NCBI GenBank assembly: GCA_030248225.1
Contig: JASANE010021118.1
Span: forward strand, 1-64,000
Direction of reading: 5' to 3'
DNA: 64,000 bases
Source of the DNA: Trileptium ribeirensis
Taxonomy: Eukaryota > Nematoda > Enoplea > Enoplida > Thoracostomopsidae
Made by a program: the position numbers and the translations under genes. Positions 36,641 through 46,814 of this stretch are shown piece after piece. The notes beneath the pieces were generated by a model. It made no database searches. It worked only from the letters and a program-made list of their open reading frames with translations, and was not told the origin of the DNA. The stretch's first letter is position 1. Each line of letters begins with the position of its first letter.

Positions 36641-37643
36641 AATGTAGCCGTGTGTTAAAACTTCCATGTGATGCCCTAAGCCCGCTGTAATTTTTTATGA
36701 AACAAATTTTTTAATATGTCTCAATATTCTGACATTAATTAAAACGTATCAAGCACAGTTTATATCTTAAGGTGCAACGTTGTGCTCATACAAAAGCTAT
36801 TTATTTATTCATATTAGTCTCAATTTTTTCGATGTTCTTCCGACATAGTCAGCTCAGTTAATTTTCAATTACAGTGTAAATTGTTTTTAAACAAAAGTTA
36901 ACTGAACACTCGTACCCGCGCACAGGTCTATGTTACCTACCGTGAAATAGTATATAAGCTTATATTAAGTTGTGTAATAACAAGAAACAATTTAAAATGA
37001 TGTGGTTGACCAAGCTGCGCCATTTTCAAATCAGAATATTGGTATCGGATGGTGCATAGTTAGGTCTATTAGCCAGGCATCGGGGGCTAATATGACATTT
37101 TTGTATCCAACCATTTATTTATATTAATACAGTGCAAAATATCTATAGTGAATGGATGTGCTTATAGAAAAATGTTATTACAGTAAAGTGATTGCTTGGT
37201 TGAGCTTAAACTTCTAAACTATCAATATAGGTCGATATAAAAAATGTCCCTTTGTAGTGAATTTTTGATTCGTCAGTTCCAAGCGTTTTTAGTTTAAGCT
37301 TACTTATTCATTAGCTAATTCGAAGACGATAATCGGTTCAGCGAAAGGGTAGTTGCTGTATTATTATTGCAGCATTTTTATATATCAGGCAATTATTAAC
37401 TGTTGTGTGTATGATATGTGTTTATCAGCCTATGTGTATCTTACAATTATCATTCTTAGTATGACAATAAGTTTAGTCCAAAAAGTGGGCCACTGTCACA
37501 ATATTAATATTGTCAAACCGGTTTTGCTTCGAAGAATAGTTAGATAGATCACAGCAAGTATATAGACTAGAACACCTATAATAATAGTTATAATAATAAT
37601 AGAGATATTCCTACCTTTTGTTCACTGGAGAGGGAAGAGGGCT

Positions 37644-37650
37644 TATATAA
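37644..37650 (+). promoter_or_regulatory. TATA-box-like element
   Basis: TTATATAAGC stands about 33 bases before GGCAAGTTGG, a possible start, and 17 bases before a TTCAGTGAG initiator-like word. It is the only TATATAA directly upstream of the leader-like island at 37660-38086. TATATAA is common in this AT-rich sequence, so position is the main support. Confidence 0.3.
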
Positions 37651-37863
37651 GCTTTACTTCAGTGAGTTGAGTCGGCAAGTTGGTTGGTTGGTTTCGTTTC
37701 GTTCGTTCGTTCGTTCGTTGCGTTCACATTCAAAAGAGAAAACGACAATCTACCTACCTACCGACTATTACTACCAGTCAGCCAGCCAGCCAGCCTTGTC
37801 TTATAATAATGACAACAGCGGCGACCACAATGCTGCTGCACCAAAACTAGCGATATATTGCTG

Positions 37864-38086
37864 ATGCTTAGTGCTACTCTGGCTCGTGCTGCTGCAGCTT
37901 TGAATTTTGATGCCATGATAGAGTTTCTTTTTCTTTTTTCAAAGCAAATTTGGGACGAATGCGCGTCGTTTGCTTTTGCCGCCGCGGTTCGTGTGAGGAA
38001 GCTTAAAGTTTCAATGGCGTTGTACCGCTCAAGCAACCAAACCGTTGGCGAGGGCGATGCCAGCTCCTTAAAAATGGAGGTGGCAG
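37864..38086 (+). CDS. Candidate 5' exon (leader, uORF or N-terminal coding)
   Basis: The leader carries GTTCGTTCGTTCG, CCTACCTACC and CAGCCAGCCAGCC runs just upstream (37685-37796). A frame open from the ATG at 37864 includes a second ATG at 38014 in TTTCAATGG context. It reads MALYRSSNQTVGEGDASS then LKMEVA up to GGCAG|GTAAATC, a plausible donor with one base left over. Joined to the leader exon at 46408 it would not be in frame with the main ATG at 46480. It would run on and stop at 46485-46487, overlapping the start codon. It is therefore either an upstream ORF of the Myb/SANT-like gene, or the first exon of another gene not found here. Confidence 0.3.
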
Positions 38087-38089
38087 GTA

Positions 38090-39095
38090 AATCGCTTTGA
38101 TTCTATTATGTATCAATCACTTAAAATTTTATCGTCGGTACATTAAAAAGTGAAGAGAACGCTATAACAACTTTCTATTGCGACGAGCCTAAACATTGAG
38201 ATAACTTCCGACTAAGAATGTTATACCTATGCAACGGAAAATTGGGCAGTATCTGTGAAATAAACACTACAAACAGACAAGTTAAACCTTGATTGATATA
38301 TAATGATAAAATTAATAATTAACAGTGTTGTACCTTATTATAATAATAGATAATGAAAACAGCACTAGTATCACTTATTAACCATGTCACGTTGGAAACA
38401 TCTAGAGAAAAAAAAGAATATTTTAACTACTCTAACGCATTCATTTATTTTATGGAAATAGCTTAACGTATGATGATATTGTATCATGTATATATTTACG
38501 AAGACGTTAGACTTAACTGGTTACTTAAGCACGACTCACAAATGTTCTTATTGCTGTAGAAGGCAGCTGTTTCTTCAAGCACATCAATACCAGGTGCACA
38601 ATCGGGCTGTGCATTTAGTGTTAAAAATACAAAAAGTTTATTGGCATAAAATATACGTTTGATGACAGTCAGCGCAGCGTACGTTGTATCGAGCATTAAG
38701 CCAATCACAAAGGTTCTCGTCGAATACTAATTTAAACGCTTTTTTAACCTGAATGTTTATCCATGCTGCACGACGTATCATATGTTACCCGTTTTTGGTT
38801 GTTTCGGCGCTAAGTATGGACCGTTGAACGCATTATGATAAAATTAGCTGATATTCTTCAATCCGCTCTTGAATTATATATATTGGTGCTATAATAAAAT
38901 TAAGTTAAGTTTCACCGTGTATCGAGGATTGTCGAAATACTGCGCAATTGTTCATGTCAGTTTTAGTCATGAAGTCAAAATCCATAATTCTAATTTCACA
39001 AATAGATTGTTTGATATAATTCAAGGAATATTGTATTGCTTTCTGCTAATGATTTGCAGGCCATTATTACTGTTTACTAGGGTGAGAATTTCAGC
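38090..39095. other. Intergenic DNA, no supported gene
   Basis: It is AT-rich. 38496-38708 has an open frame on the - strand with a vaguely protein-like composition, and a C..C-containing text on the + strand, but no consistent splice sites or motif spacing support either. Confidence 0.4.
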
Positions 39096-39099
39096 TCGT

Positions 39100-39720
39100 T
39101 GCACGGCCCGCAGGCAGGGCCGGACGGACTGACCCCCTATTACAAACGGGCCGAACCGGGCCAGGTCCAAATGCTAAAGATCCGCACCGGGTCGACCAAG
39201 ATTTCCAACAGCCGAGTCGGGCCGAAAAAGTTCGGTTCCTTCTCAGCTCAGTAAAAGACTGAATGATTACTACAACAAGGTTCCATACTGTAGTTCGTTT
39301 TATGAATTTTTTATCGGACTCATTTCATATATGTTTTTATCTTTATATCGTATGTATATATTTTTATATCGAGTATGTCTACACCCGATTACAAACGGGC
39401 TGGGTCGGACCAGGCCGAAATACTGCAGATTCAGGCCGTGCTGACCATGATTTCCAACGGCCGAGTCGGGCCGAAAAATTTAGGTTTTTTTCTCAGCTCA
39501 GTCAAAGACCGAATGATTACTACCAGGTTCGATGTCTGGCGTTCGTTTTAACAATTTTTTATCGGGCTCATTTAATATATGTGTGTTTTACTTTATATCG
39601 CCAGTATATCTTTTATCGAGTTTGCTGCACCCGATTACAAACGGGCCGAGCCAGGCCGGGCTGACCTAGATTTCCAACGGGCCTGGCTGGGCTCAAAAGT
39701 TTCGGTCCGTTCTCTCCTCG
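39100..39720 (+). repeat. GC-rich repeat array, about 250-bp period
   Basis: GC-rich blocks (CCGATTACAAACGGGC...GGGCCAGG...GATTTCCAACGGCCGAGTCGGGCCGAAAA) alternate with AT-rich linkers that start GAATGATTACTAC and contain TTTTATCGG.CTCATTT.ATATATGT. The linker start recurs at 39261 and 39511, a 250-base period, giving three GC blocks and two linkers. The same composite is at 53735-54200 (+) and 58905-59375 (-). The 133-codon frame crossing the array is a by-product of the repeat and is not called. Confidence 0.75.
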
Positions 39721-39839
39721 ACTAGTAACACCAATGTTCATCATCCAATGCAACAATTCAAATAAATTTTCATTGAATTAATGTTATGTTGCATTAGCAA
39801 GAGATAGTAAAGCCGACAGTAAACAGCAGAGATAGAATC

Positions 39840-39935
39840 GGGTCAACGGGTCATTTCGGCTCATATATGTGGCCTGGTCACCCGGTCATGATGTGTGACC
39901 CTGTACAGATCCGGTCTGAATCGTAAGTCGAAGGC
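39840..39935. repeat. CCGGGTCA-type repeat fragment
   Basis: CGGGTCAACGGGTCATTTCGG, GGCCTGGTCACCCGGTCATG and GATCCGGTC words are clustered here. A similar cluster is at 40490-40585 (ATCGGGTCGCC, CGATCGGGCCACCGGATCGCC, ACCGGGTCAC). Both look like remains of one more GC-rich repeat and lack coding signals. Confidence 0.4.
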
Positions 39936-39939
39936 CATT

Positions 39940-41580
39940 TGCTGTGTCCTTTTCTCAACATAAAAACAGCGCTTTTTGCTTTGAAATTCGTCTCAGCTTT
40001 CTCCGCGGAGACACATTAGGAACTCATTCGAACTGAAACTCTACGACGATGATTGCTCTAAATTCGCAACAAAAGGTTGACAGAAGCGAGCGAAAGAAAG
40101 TGTGGCGGACTGCTTTGTTGTTCATGCCGTGCGGCCTGGAAACAGGATTTAAGCCCTGGTCAGCAGCATGTGGTCGCTTTTACACCCGTTTTAAATGCTA
40201 GTACTTCCAAACTGCTTGCAAATAGTATACAAGCGACTACAAAACATGACAAAACGACTTATCAAGATACAGCCAAAACAGTGGCTCACATTTCACCTGA
40301 ACAAATACTGTTGTACAGCGCTGTAGTCTCTGGCTAAGGCGCTACTGAAAAAGCTCTTGTAATCCGTCTGTAACAGGGGTCTACCAAGTAGATATTAAAC
40401 TGCTTTCAAAGACGATTTCTTTTACGAATTAGCTGATTATACGTCGCATGCTTTGGAAAATAGCCTTGTCACTAGGGTACTATCGCAACCATATCATCGG
40501 GTCGCCAAGTAACTACCTCGATCGGGCCACCGGATCGCCAGATCACTACCATAACCGGGTCACAAATGCTGACAGGGTTCAATGTGCGGTAAGTATCCTT
40601 GTGTGGCGTTTAGGTATGACATGCAGTTTTAAACTGTTAACTTGCAATTGCCCTGAGCTTATTTGGAAGTGTTAAAAACCCAAAAATTACAAAATAGTCT
40701 TAAAAGCAAATTATAATTAAGCTTAAACAACACCTGTGTAATTATGGTCCAGCTATTCAATAGCAAAGTAGTTTACTGGTGAAAGCTCTATTTATAAAAT
40801 GCATTTATACATTTAAATAATGTAACAAACTTCTAAATTATTAGAACAAACCAGAAACCAATCGAAAAAAACTGAAAGTTTCGAAACCCGCCGCTTACTT
40901 CTGATTCATAGTGTGTATCAGATAAATATCTTAAAACGTTCCAAACACCCCCGTTGTTTCGCTCAAAATCTTTAAAATGCAGTTTTACAATCAAAACAAA
41001 CGATGCATGGAAATTATATACCTCGTTTTGTTTGGTTTGAACTGTTGGCAAAAGCGTGGACGCTATAAAATTCAAGGAAACGCCGAACAATCTTAATTTA
41101 AACCAATTCCTGCAATTCCAAAATCTGTAATAATAGTAGTTATATTTATTCTCTTTATAAAATGTCTTTGTCCTTAAACATCAATTTCGTTCGCCATCAC
41201 GTCAGCCGTGAGACTAAATTCGTTTGTGGTTAAAACCAGCTTATTAAACTTTGCTTTGCAGGTATAATGTTGTTTTGCAACGCAACATGTATATAAAGCT
41301 ATCATCAGATGCCATGGACACTGTCTGGTAGTTGAATATATTTTGCTAAAATTTCGATTTAATCTGTATGTACGTACATTTTTACTAACTCCTGCAGTGG
41401 TAGTTGAGCCAACGCCTATGTTTCGAGCTCGCTGTGACGGCGTTAAAGCCGGATGCAAACGTCGTTACGCTGACATTCCGGTTACTAGTGTGTGTCTGAA
41501 TATTAAACTGTTGTTGTTGTTGTTTTTGTTGCTGCTGGTATCATTGCAAATTGGCTGCACGCCGTATCACTAGTTTGTAC
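39940..41580. other. Intergenic DNA, no supported gene
   Basis: The open frames at 40077-40337, 40833-41090 and 41174-41458 show no domain, motif or paired splice sites. 41510-41545 is a TTGTTGTTGTTG/TTGCTGCTG run, which reads on the - strand as CAGCAGCAACAAAAACAACAACAAC. It may be leader or intron sequence of the - strand exon candidate that follows. Confidence 0.4.
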
Positions 41581-41587
41581 AACTTAC

Positions 41588-41710
41588 CTTGAAACCAGAT
41601 ACCCGCAGGATATCACATAAGTGCAGAACTGGTGCAGGTGGAACGTTTTCAATTCTGGGATCCAATAGAAAATTGTGGCGATGGGCGATAGCATAGGGTC
41701 ACGATAGTAT
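41588..41710 (-). CDS. Weak candidate internal exon
   Basis: On the - strand CCCACTTACATTTTAG| precedes 41710 and |GTAAGTTG follows 41588, both good splice sites. The 123-base interval is fully open in one frame (YYRDPMLSPIATIFYW ... ISCGYLVS). A second frame, which has one early stop, ends in IENVPPAPVLHLCDIL and is also protein-like. The two frames cannot both be real. No neighbouring exon was found, and no family is recognised. Confidence 0.2.
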
Positions 41711-41719
41711 CTAAAATGT

Positions 41720-42410
41720 AAGTGGGTGTTTTAAAGTCCCTGAAATAGAGCAGTCTCCTTCAATTATATGGCCAATTTACCAACGGCAGTTGTAAATACA
41801 TTAACATAACAGTTGCTGGCCAGGATTTCACAGGGAAGTAGCTCACAATAATATGTGAAAATATATCTTTTAAATGTTAAGAGTTATAACATCCAGCTGG
41901 GTATTTTCTAAAATATTTCCAGCCTAAGCATAAGGCTAAGCCTGACGAGCTATAGGGATTCTTGCACAGACCTGTCCCGCGGATGTCGGTTAAAACGGAA
42001 GATAATTGCAGAGCGAGCGAGTGAAGCGAGCAAGCATTAATTTGCAGGCGCACTGATAAATTTTACAGTGTCTGTCTGTCTCTCCATCCGTCCGTTAGGG
42101 CAATTTTTTTCTGAATATCTCAGGAACGAATGAATATATATAATCGAGTCTTTTGCATGGGGTCTTTTGCATATGATAACTTATAGTCCGACCCGTCGCT
42201 CTATATAGGTTACATCTATGCAACCCACCATGGGGTATGGTAAGCCGCTTTAGAGAGGGTACGTCCTCAATTTTTCTGACCGAGGAAAAATCCGTTTTAG
42301 TTATATCTCAAAACGTAGGCCTCCTATCAAAATGTTGCACGTCTTTTATATTCGGTTGAATATATAGCTTCCTTGACCAGCACGTTCTGTCAGACTCGTA
42401 GATAAGAATA
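41720..42410. other. Intergenic DNA with repeat remnants
   Basis: 41930-41975 carries AGCCTAAGCATAAGGCTAAGCC, a fragment of the CTTAG-type family. 42060-42130 (GTCTGTCTGTCTCTCCATCCGTCCG) resembles the CTGTCC/CCGTCC part of the local repeat pair at 25.6 and 26.9 kb. No gene is supported. Confidence 0.4.
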
Positions 42411-42414
42411 AATG

Positions 42415-43110
42415 GGCTTAAAATAAGGGTTTCAAAAGGACCCATTGAACCCTTTACATGCCACATTTTAAGATAACAATCACGGAAAACAATGGGATGG
42501 TTAATTTGAACGTATACGCGACCGGTGTGTACCATATTTAAAAGGGTACTGTATCCTCGTGGACCTCCCCAAGAACCATGCATGATTTAGTTATTTTCAA
42601 TGTAGTGTGATAATTTGTTGCATTTGATACTATAATGGTGTTCGGCTATACTGAAAACGATGGAGTGATGCATTTGAACGTATGGCTGTCCGATGTACTA
42701 TTTTTGGAATGTCACTGCATTCCATGAGACCCTCGCCTGTAAGTCATGCATAATTCCGGCATTTTCAATGTAATGTTATAATTGGTTGGCTTTGTGGTTA
42801 AAAATGTTTTTAGATGATGCATAAAACAAATGATTTATGTAAGTGGATCTGTGATGTAGACATTTTCAAATGGTACTTCTATGTGTCTCCTCTCGGGCAA
42901 TGTATGATTTCGTGATTTTCAACTTAATGTTATAATTTGTTGCATTTTTTCCATAAAGGTTCGAGGATGCTGAAAACGATCAAATGATTCAATTGAATGT
43001 ATATGCGACCAATATACCGTTTTTGGCATGATACTACTAGCCGTCGGACACCCCATTGATTTATGCATGATTTTGTGGGTTTCAAACTAATGCTGTAATT
43101 TGTTAAATCT
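42415..43110 (+). repeat. Tandem array, about 154-167 bp unit, about four copies
   Basis: The word TGCATGATTT (or TGTATGATTT, TGCATAATTC) followed by TTTTCAA.GTAATGTTATAATTTGTTGCATTT recurs at about 42580, 42747, 42901 and 43064. Each unit also carries AACGAT.(G/A)A..TGAT.CA.TTGAA(C/T)GTAT and a CCGATGTAC.(A/G)TTTTTGG word. The units have diverged by substitutions. It is satellite-like and non-coding. The leftmost unit probably begins near 42415, where AACGTATACGCGACCGGTGTGTACC appears. Confidence 0.7.
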
Positions 43111-43598
43111 GAGAATATAAAAGTTTTCGAGGCTAGCTAAGTAGTGAGTTGATTCGTTCGAACACATCTGTGACAATAAAAGTCTATTGTCTGCAGTCGT
43201 ACCACTCGCTGCGCTATCGCGGGTTGACCCAACTTCTAGTATATATATATAAACGATCGCTAAATCTGTCAAACTGTAAAAGGAATACATTCGCTACTAT
43301 TCGTTGAAATGTTAAAACAACAGGCTTATATTCAGATTTTCTGCGTTGATTATCAAGCCCATATTAATAAATTTTTCAATTTATATACATTATATTATAA
43401 TTTCAATAGCAAAATGTGTATCATTAAAAGGTAATTCGGTGAGTAATAAGTTCATGGAATCCTACCTGGAGTTTTAAGCAACTTTTTGCCTTGATGGAAT
43501 ATTTAATTTGACGATTTTTCTTAAGACGACAGTAGTGTTTCTGTAAAGAGACAGATTTACTTCAGCAGGTTTTATTTCTTGTCAAGTGTGTTAGCACA

Positions 43599-43605
43599 TA
43601 TATAA
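43599..43605 (+). promoter_or_regulatory. TATA-box-like element
   Basis: ACATATATAATTC is followed 33 bases later by TCATCGG, an initiator-like word. Further downstream at 43812-43850 three words occur: TTCAGTTCGG, GTTCAGTCG and GTTCAGTCG again. They fit the TCAGT initiator consensus of arthropod genes, and the last is followed by CGTGACG. It is a candidate core promoter region for the leader exon ending at 43873. Confidence 0.3.
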
Positions 43606-43739
43606 TTCTCGGCATACACAGTATCCAGATCATCGGTGAAAACGGCGGTGGTGGCTGGCCGACTCACCACCTTCAATATTTCTCATGGCTGTCGTTGTTC
43701 GTTAGAGGTATAGCTGCCAGAAGCATATTGCTACGTTTG

Positions 43740-43873
43740 CGTCGTTCGCTGGTTCGTTCGTTCGTTCGCTGGTTTGAGCTTTGAGCTTGACTGGCTTTGC
43801 AAAAAGCTCTTTCAGTTCGGTAGTTCAGTCGTGTTTAGTTCAGTCGTTTGCGTGACGCTGTAGGAATACAGAG
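43740..43873 (+). promoter_or_regulatory. Candidate non-coding first exon of the Myb/SANT-like gene
   Basis: It has GTTCGCTGGTTCGTTCGTTCGTTCGCTGG and repeated TTCAGTCGT words, no long frame, and then ATACAGAG|GTAACTC, a plausible donor at 43874. It is the nearest leader-like island (about 2.5 kb) upstream of the acceptor at 46407, on the same strand. If spliced to 46408 it would give a 5'UTR. This is inference from position and sequence character only. Confidence 0.3.
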
Positions 43874-43879
43874 GTAACT

Positions 43880-45035
43880 CTAGTTTGGCCGCGTTGTAGC
43901 ACCTCTGCTTCTTTATTTCTTTCTTCAGTTGGATGACTCGTTGGTTGTAGTTCGTTTTCGCTTGAGTTCGGTTTTAGCCCGTCGTACACCCGATCGTAGC
44001 AAAAGGTACACATACACACCTTTGCTTCAGCTCTTATTTTGCTTTGTTGTTGTAAATGTGTACGCTAACGTCGCTTTGAGAGTTTACGTCGTTCGTGTCT
44101 TTTGTATGTGTCCCCATGCTTTTCCCCGGGCTTGTTTCCAACTTGCAAGCAGTTACTCTTTCGTTTCGTTCCGTTCGTTCGTCTAAGCTCAGCGAATATT
44201 ATATAATAGTTGTTGGTTGGTTGTTACCTTTATTATTATTATCATTATTATCTTTACCTTTACCTTTTCGATAATAGGTCTCCTATATTTATGTGAACAT
44301 ACGAAAATAAGGATACACAACGAACGAACATGACGACTACTACGGTAAACTATTTTGTGTCCCTAATATTGTGTTTTAAAGACCTTGACGTTCAAAGAAG
44401 CTAAGCTTTCTTTCACCAGCTTCGACAGTTTTTCTATTGAATATCTTGACATCGATTTGGTTGCTAGTATTTCTTTGGTGTAATAACAATAACATATATT
44501 AATACAATACTTACCAATTTAGTTTAATGGATATCTTTCTAAATATGAAGATAAATTTGGTCAACTGATTTAGATTGTACAGTCATTCCTAGGAACCCAC
44601 TAGCCCTAAAACCTTCTTCAATGTTAAAAATACGGCGATAACTTTGGTGCCATTCGCTAATACTGAAAGTATTGATTACATTAACATTTTGGTCATATTC
44701 GATATTTTGGAATACAAATGTGGTGTAAAATTTCGAAAAAATTTGATTATCAATAATCGTATACAGGTAACATCCAAACCGCGCGGACGGACACAGTCGA
44801 ACGATGTATGTTATGTTCGTCTGCTTGCTGTTAAAATTGCTAATAATGATGTTTGTCAGGACTTGAACCAATAATTATCACTTGGTAGTGTCCGTTAAAC
44901 ATGATCTTATCAGTACAGTATATGACTTGTCATACATTACCCGGAATACGTATATAACTTATGTCGCCACTACCGATTGTAAACACGATTAATGATACAA
45001 ATTATGCTTTTAAATCATAAGTGTTGAAGGCTAAT
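43880..45035. other. Gene-flanking DNA, no supported exon
   Basis: 44215-44275 is a TTATTATTATTATCATTATTATC / TTTACCTTTACC low-complexity run. 44100-44190 has CGTTTCGTTCCGTTCGTTCG. If the leader at 43740-43873 is real, most of this lies in its intron. Open frames at 44539-44871 (-) and 44644-44874 (+) overlap each other and show no motif. Confidence 0.4.
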
Positions 45036-45039
45036 CGGC

Positions 45040-45320
45040 TCAGGGATTAGGCTATTGGCGGGGGGGAGGGGGTTGGGGAATGGGCCTCAGGGTGTAAGAC
45101 CCCCGCCGGCACATTTGCCAATTTTATCCAATTTTGCCAATTGTACACTAGTTTTTGCTTATTTCGTTCTAAGTTTGGCTAAAATGCTTCTCACGCTTTC
45201 GACGCATGGCAGAGGTGGCATGCCTTGCCAGTGCGGAGCTTTCGGGGAAGTGGTAATATGAAACGGAGGGTTCGATTCGTGCGGTGTAGGCAACCCTACT
45301 ACGCGCCTCCTTCCCGTCGT
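45040..45320 (+). repeat. T-rich-core repeat with box-B-like tail, copy 4
   Basis: It has a GC-rich head (GGCGGGGGGGAGGGGGTTGGGG), a core of GCCAATTTTATCCAATTTTGCCAATTG (45116-45142), then a GC-rich tail ending in GGAGGGTTCGATTCGTGCGG (about 45265-45284). That tail holds a near-exact RNA polymerase III box B. The orientation is the same as in the other copies. Confidence 0.5.
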
Positions 45321-45539
45321 CACCTATGATATAAATTGATCCAATACAGAGTATTTTCAGCGTTCTTGTTTACAGAATATGAAAATATCGCATGAAATTG
45401 AGCCAAATTTAGAACATATAATGTTTATAGTTTTTGTGCATCTTATATATTTTATCTTATTTTAGGCATGTTGTATTATATACTTTTATGCAAGCTGAAT
45501 TAATGTTGCGTACTTTAAAATATAATTCTTTATCCCCCA

Positions 45540-45845
45540 GCCTGAATTTGCCCAAAATGGTCAGATTCCGGAAATTTTGGTATTTTTGTAATCCTCGAGA
45601 TATGAGATTTGTAAAAATATCACCATTCGATTCAGCTCGTCAAGCCGTGTCGAACGGTGGGTAAAAATCTAATTTTTAAGAAAAAATTTTTGGGGTCCCG
45701 AGAAGAAACCCTTGAGTCCCGAAAAAATTTAAAATTTAAAAAAATTCAATTTTTTGGACGAAATGTTCAGGGGAGGTCTCAAGGATTACAAAAATACCAA
45801 AGTTTTCAAAATCTGACCATTTTTCGGATGGATGGATAATGGAAA
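45540..45845 (+). repeat. 'CATTCGATTCAGCTC' repeat, copy 2
   Basis: It aligns by eye along most of its length with 51395-51665. Shared stretches are CACCATTCGATTCAGCTCGTCAAGCC / GTCGAACGGTGGGTAAAA, then TTTTTAAGAAAA..TTTT.GGGTCCC, CCCGAAAAAAT, CAGGGGAGGT, AGGAT.ACAAAAA and finally GGATAATGGAAAAGAACC. The sequence is dense in A/T runs and near-palindromic in places. It is non-coding. Confidence 0.7.
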
Positions 45846-46407
45846 AGAACCTAAAATATTACAACGTATATAGTTGTATTGTATCTCACTGAAAAATATA
45901 GATGTCAGGCACAGTTGATCATAAGGGTTTACCAGCCTAAGGGTAGAAATCCCAAAAGCAATATTTACCGGTCCCCCCTCCCCCGCTACCGCAATTTCCC
46001 CGCCTTAAATAGGCGCGTGGAAAATGAGTACACCTGTAACGCAGTATGAACGGATTATAAAAGTTTCTTCATTCATCATACATGGATATACAAAAGTAAG
46101 GAGGAAATAAATTGTACTTTGCTGTTGAACATAGTTTAAGAACACTTGATGTGTTAATACTCTGGAGTTTCTCATTTTCAGCACAAGTTTCCTTTTGGTT
46201 CAAAATTAATAAGCTGCGATCAAATCTCATTTTCTCTAAAATACACCAGTGATAAGACTATATGTCGATTAGGATCATTTTGTTATGATTCAAAACAGAT
46301 GGGATTGTTAGTTAAAGTTGTCGCATATATTTGATTAACTATTGATATTTTGTCACATATATTTCACAGTTTATTGATATTTCTGGTCATTGTACTCCTG
46401 CTTTCAG

Positions 46408-46479
46408 AATTAAGCCATATTTATATAGTGGACCTTATAGATAATCTTATTTTCACACTGTGTGTACCAAATTGTGATC
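46408..46479 (+). promoter_or_regulatory. 5'UTR part of first coding exon
   Basis: TCATTGTACTCCTGCTTTCAG (AG at 46406-46407) is a strong 3' splice site. The 72 bases that follow lead to the ATG at 46480 and include an in-frame stop (TAG at 46438), so coding does not extend upstream within this exon. This implies at least one upstream non-coding exon, with the leader-like islands at 43.74 and 37.66 kb as candidates. Confidence 0.45.
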
Positions 46480-46814
46480 ATGACTAATGGTAGCGCTAAT
46501 ACCATCAGCATCTGTGCAACAAAATCAAAAGATGAGCCACCGGATACCAACAGTAGTCCTGGTCCCTCAAGCGGTAACGGAAATGGAGGCACTCCGCAGC
46601 AGCAACAAAATACCACAAGTACGAGACGTAATCTGTGGTCGTTGGAAGAAGACAAGCTTTTATTACGTGGTTTCCTGGAACATCGCGGTATCGTGCAGTA
46701 TCGTTCGTGTACACGTGAGTCGTCGTCGGAGAAGCGCGAGGCATGGCTGGAAATTTCGAAATTGGTCAATTTGGCTGGTAATTTCACTCGAGATGGTCAG
46801 CAGTGTCGCAATAG
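46480..46814 (+). CDS. Exon 1 of Myb/SANT-like gene
   Basis: Codons 1-111 plus two bases. It ends CGCAATAG|GTAAAC (donor GT at 46815). It encodes the low-complexity N terminus and the first two helices of the DNA-binding domain, with tryptophans at residues 53 and 89 as expected for Myb/SANT cores. Read-through would stop at once (TAA at 46816), which supports the donor. Confidence 0.88.

Noticed and set aside
38520..38615. + strand text resembling a C2H2 zinc finger (HKCSYCCRRQLFLQAHQY)
   Set aside because: The Cys-to-His spacing does not fit the C2H2 pattern, and the interval has no coherent splice sites.
39263..39664. 133-codon frame with internally repeated text (YTRLQTG.. / CTRLQTGR..)
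   Set aside because: The protein repeat simply mirrors the 250-bp DNA repeat. No codon-level constraint is visible.
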